Part shown: in pieces, positions 6,801 through 8,704 of the stretch | Numbering within the stretch: the first letter of the stretch is position 1 | Layout of the letters: every line of letters starts with the position of its first letter | Assembly (NCBI GenBank): GCA_021774355.1 | Contig: JAJFJE010000076.1 | Coordinates: 1 to 8,704, forward strand | Length of the DNA stretch: 8,704 nt | Origin: Alphaproteobacteria bacterium | GTDB taxonomy: Bacteria > Pseudomonadota > Alphaproteobacteria > Zavarziniales > Zavarziniaceae | Direction: 5' to 3' | Notes under the pieces: generated by a model | What the model was told of the DNA's origin: nothing | Database searches by the model: none | The model's input: only the letters and a program-made list of their open reading frames with translations | Program-made: the position numbers and the translations under genes

Positions 6801-7253
6801 ATGCGCGATAAATTGAACGAGGCTCTGAAGGAGGCCATGCGGGCCAAGGACATGCCCCGGGTCTCCACCCTCCGCCTGGTGCTGGCCGCGCTCAAGGACC
6901 GCGACATCGCCGCCCGCACCGATGGTCCGGACGGTGGCGTCGGGCCGGCGGAAATTGTCGCCGTGCTGCAGAAGATGATCAAGCAGCGGCGCGATTCGAT
7001 CGAGGCTTTCGAGAAGGGCGCCCGGACCGACCTGGCCGACAAGGAGCGGGCGGAAATCGCCGTGATCGAGTGTTTCCTGCCCCAGCAGATGTCGACCGAA
7101 GCGACCGCCGCCGCGGTCGCCGCAGCCATTCAGGAAACCGGCGCCACGTCGATGAAGGATATGGGGGCGGTGATCGCCTTGCTGCGCCAGCGCCATGGCG
7201 GGGTGATGGATTTCGCCAAGGCGAGCCCCCTGGTCAAGGCGGCGCTGCGCTGA
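6801..7253 (+). CDS. GatB/YqeY domain-containing protein
   Basis: The 150-residue product is of normal length for the YqeY family, whose C-terminal helical fold resembles the tRNA-binding tail of GatB, the Asp/Glu-tRNA amidotransferase subunit. Its exact role is not established; amidotransferase-like help in tRNA-dependent steps is often assumed. Conserved stretches are STLRLVLAALKDRDIA (22-37), KMIKQRRDSIEAFEKG (58-73), IECFLPQQMS (89-98), GATSMKDMGAVIALL (113-127) and DFAKASPLVKAAL (137-149). It is predicted to be soluble, without signal or membrane segment. In many alphaproteobacteria yqeY precedes dnaG and rpoD; here the next gene is ccrM on the opposite strand, so it stands alone. The start is set by the perfect Shine-Dalgarno. 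Confidence 0.93.
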   Translation: MRDKLNEALKEAMRAKDMPRVSTLRLVLAALKDRDIAARTDGPDGGVGPAEIVAVLQKMIKQRRDSIEAFEKGARTDLADKERAEIAVIECFLPQQMSTEATAAAVAAAIQETGATSMKDMGAVIALLRQRHGGVMDFAKASPLVKAALR

Positions 7254-7261
7254 GGGTCACC

Positions 7262-7297
7262 CCCGGCCCCCTCGCCCTTCGCCGGGAGGGGGTCGGG
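7262..7297. terminator. Hairpin between convergent yqeY-like gene and ccrM, possible bidirectional terminator
   Basis: Arms 7262-7273 and 7286-7297 pair over 12 bp with a single G-T pair and a 12-nt loop (CCCGGCCCCCTC with GAGGGGGTCGGG). It fills most of the 69-bp gap between the two stop codons. No T-run follows on either strand, so classic intrinsic termination is doubtful. The make-up resembles the ccct/aggg extragenic palindromes common in GC-rich proteobacteria. Confidence 0.4.
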
Positions 7298-7322
7298 CGG
7301 GGCGATCGTCGGGGATCGCAAG

Positions 7323-8507
7323 CTAGGCCCCGGCGGCCCCCAGTTCCGCCCGCAGCCGGCTGCGGAAGACGTCGATCGGGACCAGTTGGTCGCCATGCTC
7401 CAGATGCCAGAAGGTCCAGCCATTGCAGGCCGGCGCGCCCTGGACATGGGCCCCCATGCGGTGGATCGAGCCGGTCGCGTCGCCGGTCACCAGGGTCCCG
7501 TCGGCGCGCACCTTGGCCCGCCAGCGGCGGCGCTGGTCGACCAGCACGGTACCGGGCCGGATCAGCCCGGACTCGACCACCTGCCCGAACGGAATGCGCG
7601 GTTCCTCCCGGCGCGAGCGGGTGACCGACAGGGGCACGGCGTCGCCGTCCTGGATGGCCGCGATCCGGGCCCGGGCCTCGGCGGCATAGGCCTCGTCCCG
7701 CTCGACCCCGATATAGTGCCGGCCGAGAAGCGTGGCGACCGCGCCGGTGGTGCCGGTGCCGAAGAACGGATCGACGACGATGTCGCCGGGATGGGACGAG
7801 GCGAGCAGGATGCGGTAGAGCAAGGCCTCGGGCTTCTGGGTCGGGTGCAGCTTCTGGCCAGTCTGGTCCTTCAGCCGTTCCCCGCCCGAACAGATCGGCA
7901 GGAGCCAGTCCGAGCGCATCTGCAATTCGTCGTTCAGCGCCTTCATGGCGTCGTAGTTGAAGGTATAGGTCTTCTGGGCCTCGTTGCGGGCCGCCCAGAT
8001 CAGCGTCTCGTGGGCGTTGGTAAAGCGCCTTCCGCGGAAATTGGGCATCGGATTGGCCTTGCGCCAGATCACGTCGTTGAGCAGCCAGAAGCCCAGATCC
8101 TGCAGCGCCACCCCCAGGCGGAAGATGTTGTGGTAGGAGCCGATCACCCACAGCGTGCCGGTGTCCTTGAGAATGCGCCGGCACTGGCCCAGCCACGCCC
8201 GGCTGAAACGGTCATAGAGGGCGTAGCTGTCGGCAACATCGGCACTCTCGCCGAACCGGTCCCAGGCGTCGTCGACGCCGTCGACCAGACTCTGGTCCGG
8301 CCGGCGCAGGCTGCCGCCACGGGTTCCCCGATCGAGCATCAGATTATAGGGCGGGTCGGCAAAGACCAGATCGACCGACTTGTCCGGAATCCGCTTGAGC
8401 ATCTCCAGGCAGTCGCCGACCAGGACCTGGTCGAGCGGCATGCTGGCCACCCCAGTGCTGGCGACCCCAGTGCTGGCGACCCGAATGCTTTTCGTCTGTT
8501 TGTCCAT
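7323..8507 (-). CDS. ccrM: Cell-cycle DNA adenine methyltransferase CcrM (GANTC)
   Basis: CcrM transfers a methyl group from S-adenosylmethionine to N6 of adenine in GANTC; in alphaproteobacteria this marks replication and tunes transcription. Counting from ATG 8507 (394 residues): VGDCLEML (30-37), catalytic motif DPPY (51-54), GSYHNIFR (123-130), HETLIWA (166-172), HPTQKP (221-226), then the SAM-binding DPFFGTGTTG (246-255). This motif IV-before-motif I order is that of beta-class enzymes. The last ~95 residues form the CcrM C-terminal DNA-recognition domain (EEPRIPFG 301-308, GSIHRMGA 346-353, CNGWTFWH 361-368). From memory of the Caulobacter protein, this one has small inserts near 59-66 and 86-93. 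The start is ambiguous. ATG 8507 is a compromise. ATG 8441 matches the length of shorter homologues. ATG 8534 is possible. TTG 8561 overlaps the rnhB stop (TTGA) behind AAAAGGA and would suit translational coupling. It is likely co-transcribed with rnhB; four GANTC sites overlap its 5' end. Confidence 0.95.
   Translation of the reverse strand: MDKQTKSIRVASTGVASTGVASMPLDQVLVGDCLEMLKRIPDKSVDLVFADPPYNLMLDRGTRGGSLRRPDQSLVDGVDDAWDRFGESADVADSYALYDRFSRAWLGQCRRILKDTGTLWVIGSYHNIFRLGVALQDLGFWLLNDVIWRKANPMPNFRGRRFTNAHETLIWAARNEAQKTYTFNYDAMKALNDELQMRSDWLLPICSGGERLKDQTGQKLHPTQKPEALLYRILLASSHPGDIVVDPFFGTGTTGAVATLLGRHYIGVERDEAYAAEARARIAAIQDGDAVPLSVTRSRREEPRIPFGQVVESGLIRPGTVLVDQRRRWRAKVRADGTLVTGDATGSIHRMGAHVQGAPACNGWTFWHLEHGDQLVPIDVFRSRLRAELGAAGA
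8442..8486. repeat. 15-bp direct repeat, three copies, at the ccrM 5' end
   Basis: Units 8442-8456, 8457-8471 and 8472-8486 have the form gctggcgaccccagt. The first two differ at one base; the third matches over the first 11 bases and diverges at its end. If translated, they give the pentads VASTG-VASTG-VAS in the CcrM N-terminal extension. If translation starts at 8441 they are untranslated leader instead. Unit length is a multiple of three, so copy-number change would not shift frame. Confidence 0.8.
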
Positions 8508-8520
8508 GGCCCCGGCCCCC

Positions 8521-8576
8521 GATTCGACCGGCATCCTGAGTCGGCCCCGAGTCGCCGTCAATAGTCCTTTTGAATC
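8521..8576. promoter_or_regulatory. Cluster of four GANTC methylation sites at the rnhB/ccrM junction
   Basis: GATTC 8521-8525, GAGTC 8538-8542, GAGTC 8549-8553 and GAATC 8572-8576 fall within 56 bp. These are substrate sites of the very methyltransferase encoded just downstream on the minus strand. In Caulobacter the ccrM promoter carries GANTC sites and responds to their methylation state, so a similar feedback is inferred. I could not place confident -35/-10 boxes or a CtrA site here. Confidence 0.7.
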
Positions 8577-8704
8577 AAGGATTTGACCGGACCATATGAA
8601 GTACGGTGAAAGGCCGATACCCCAAGACGTTGTAGGGCCTCCCGGTGGATCGCCGTGCCATAACCCTTGTGCTGGGCGAAACCATAGCCGGGAAACGCCT
8701 GCTC
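8558..8704 (-). CDS. rnhB: Ribonuclease HII, C-terminal fragment (runs off right edge)
   Basis: The 48 visible residues on the reverse strand, ending at TGA 8558-8560, match the RNase HII C-terminus: FPGYGFAQHKGYGT, then a helix with AIHREALQRLG, then FHRTSYGPV before a short tail ending QKDY. The GYGT--H and HR-S--PV patterns are family hallmarks. The enzyme cuts RNA of RNA-DNA hybrids, including single ribonucleotides in DNA; the catalytic acidic residues lie outside the window. rnhB directly upstream of ccrM is a known alphaproteobacterial order. The stop codon overlaps the possible TTG start of ccrM, suggesting one transcript. Confidence 0.88.
   Translation of the reverse strand, partial: EQAFPGYGFAQHKGYGTAIHREALQRLGVSAFHRTSYGPVKSLIQKDY

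Noticed and set aside
7386..8564. 392-codon plus-strand open frame
   Set aside because: It is antisense to ccrM; no recognisable domain.
1..8704. CRISPR array, insertion sequence, tRNA, prophage or defence system
   Set aside because: No spaced direct repeats, transposase, terminal inverted repeats, tRNA-like fold or phage gene was seen. CcrM is an orphan methyltransferase with no restriction enzyme beside it.

Overview
The window looks like chromosomal DNA of a GC-rich alphaproteobacterium. Three housekeeping markers support this. They are a CcrM-type GANTC methyltransferase directly after rnhB (the order known from Caulobacter and relatives), a GatB/YqeY protein of alphaproteobacterial type, and a glutathione-S-transferase-fold protein resembling the alphaproteobacterial division factor FzlA. 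A Rhodospirillales-like lineage is plausible, but genus cannot be read from this sequence.

Layout, left to right: the 5' part of an fzlA-like gene (minus, runs off the left edge); manC, GDP-mannose pyrophosphorylase (plus); kpsC, capsule beta-Kdo transferase with two glycosyltransferase modules (minus); a roughly 410-bp partly AT-rich intergenic region; an RTX calcium-binding exoprotein with type I secretion character (plus); ugd, UDP-glucose 6-dehydrogenase (minus); a GatB/YqeY protein (plus); ccrM (minus); and the 3' end of rnhB (minus, runs off the right edge). Coding strand alternates at every junction except rnhB-ccrM, so nearly every gene must have its own promoter. Gene pairs meet either tail to tail with 17-70 bp between stops or head to head over 120-410 bp.

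The central block (manC, kpsC, RTX gene, ugd) is about the cell surface. ManC and Ugd supply GDP-mannose and UDP-glucuronate. KpsC builds the Kdo linker that anchors ABC-transporter-dependent capsules to lipid. The RTX protein is probably secreted and may sit in or on that capsule. No other capsule export genes (kpsS, kpsMTED) and no type I secretion transporter genes are present. The flanking genes are conserved cell-cycle and housekeeping functions.

No clearly new biological system is visible. The features most worth a second look are four GANTC sites within 56 bp at the rnhB/ccrM junction (probable methylation-dependent autoregulation), a 15-bp tandem repeat at the variable N-terminus of CcrM, an 11-bp GC hairpin just upstream of the manC ribosome-binding site, and the RTX gene placed divergently from kpsC.
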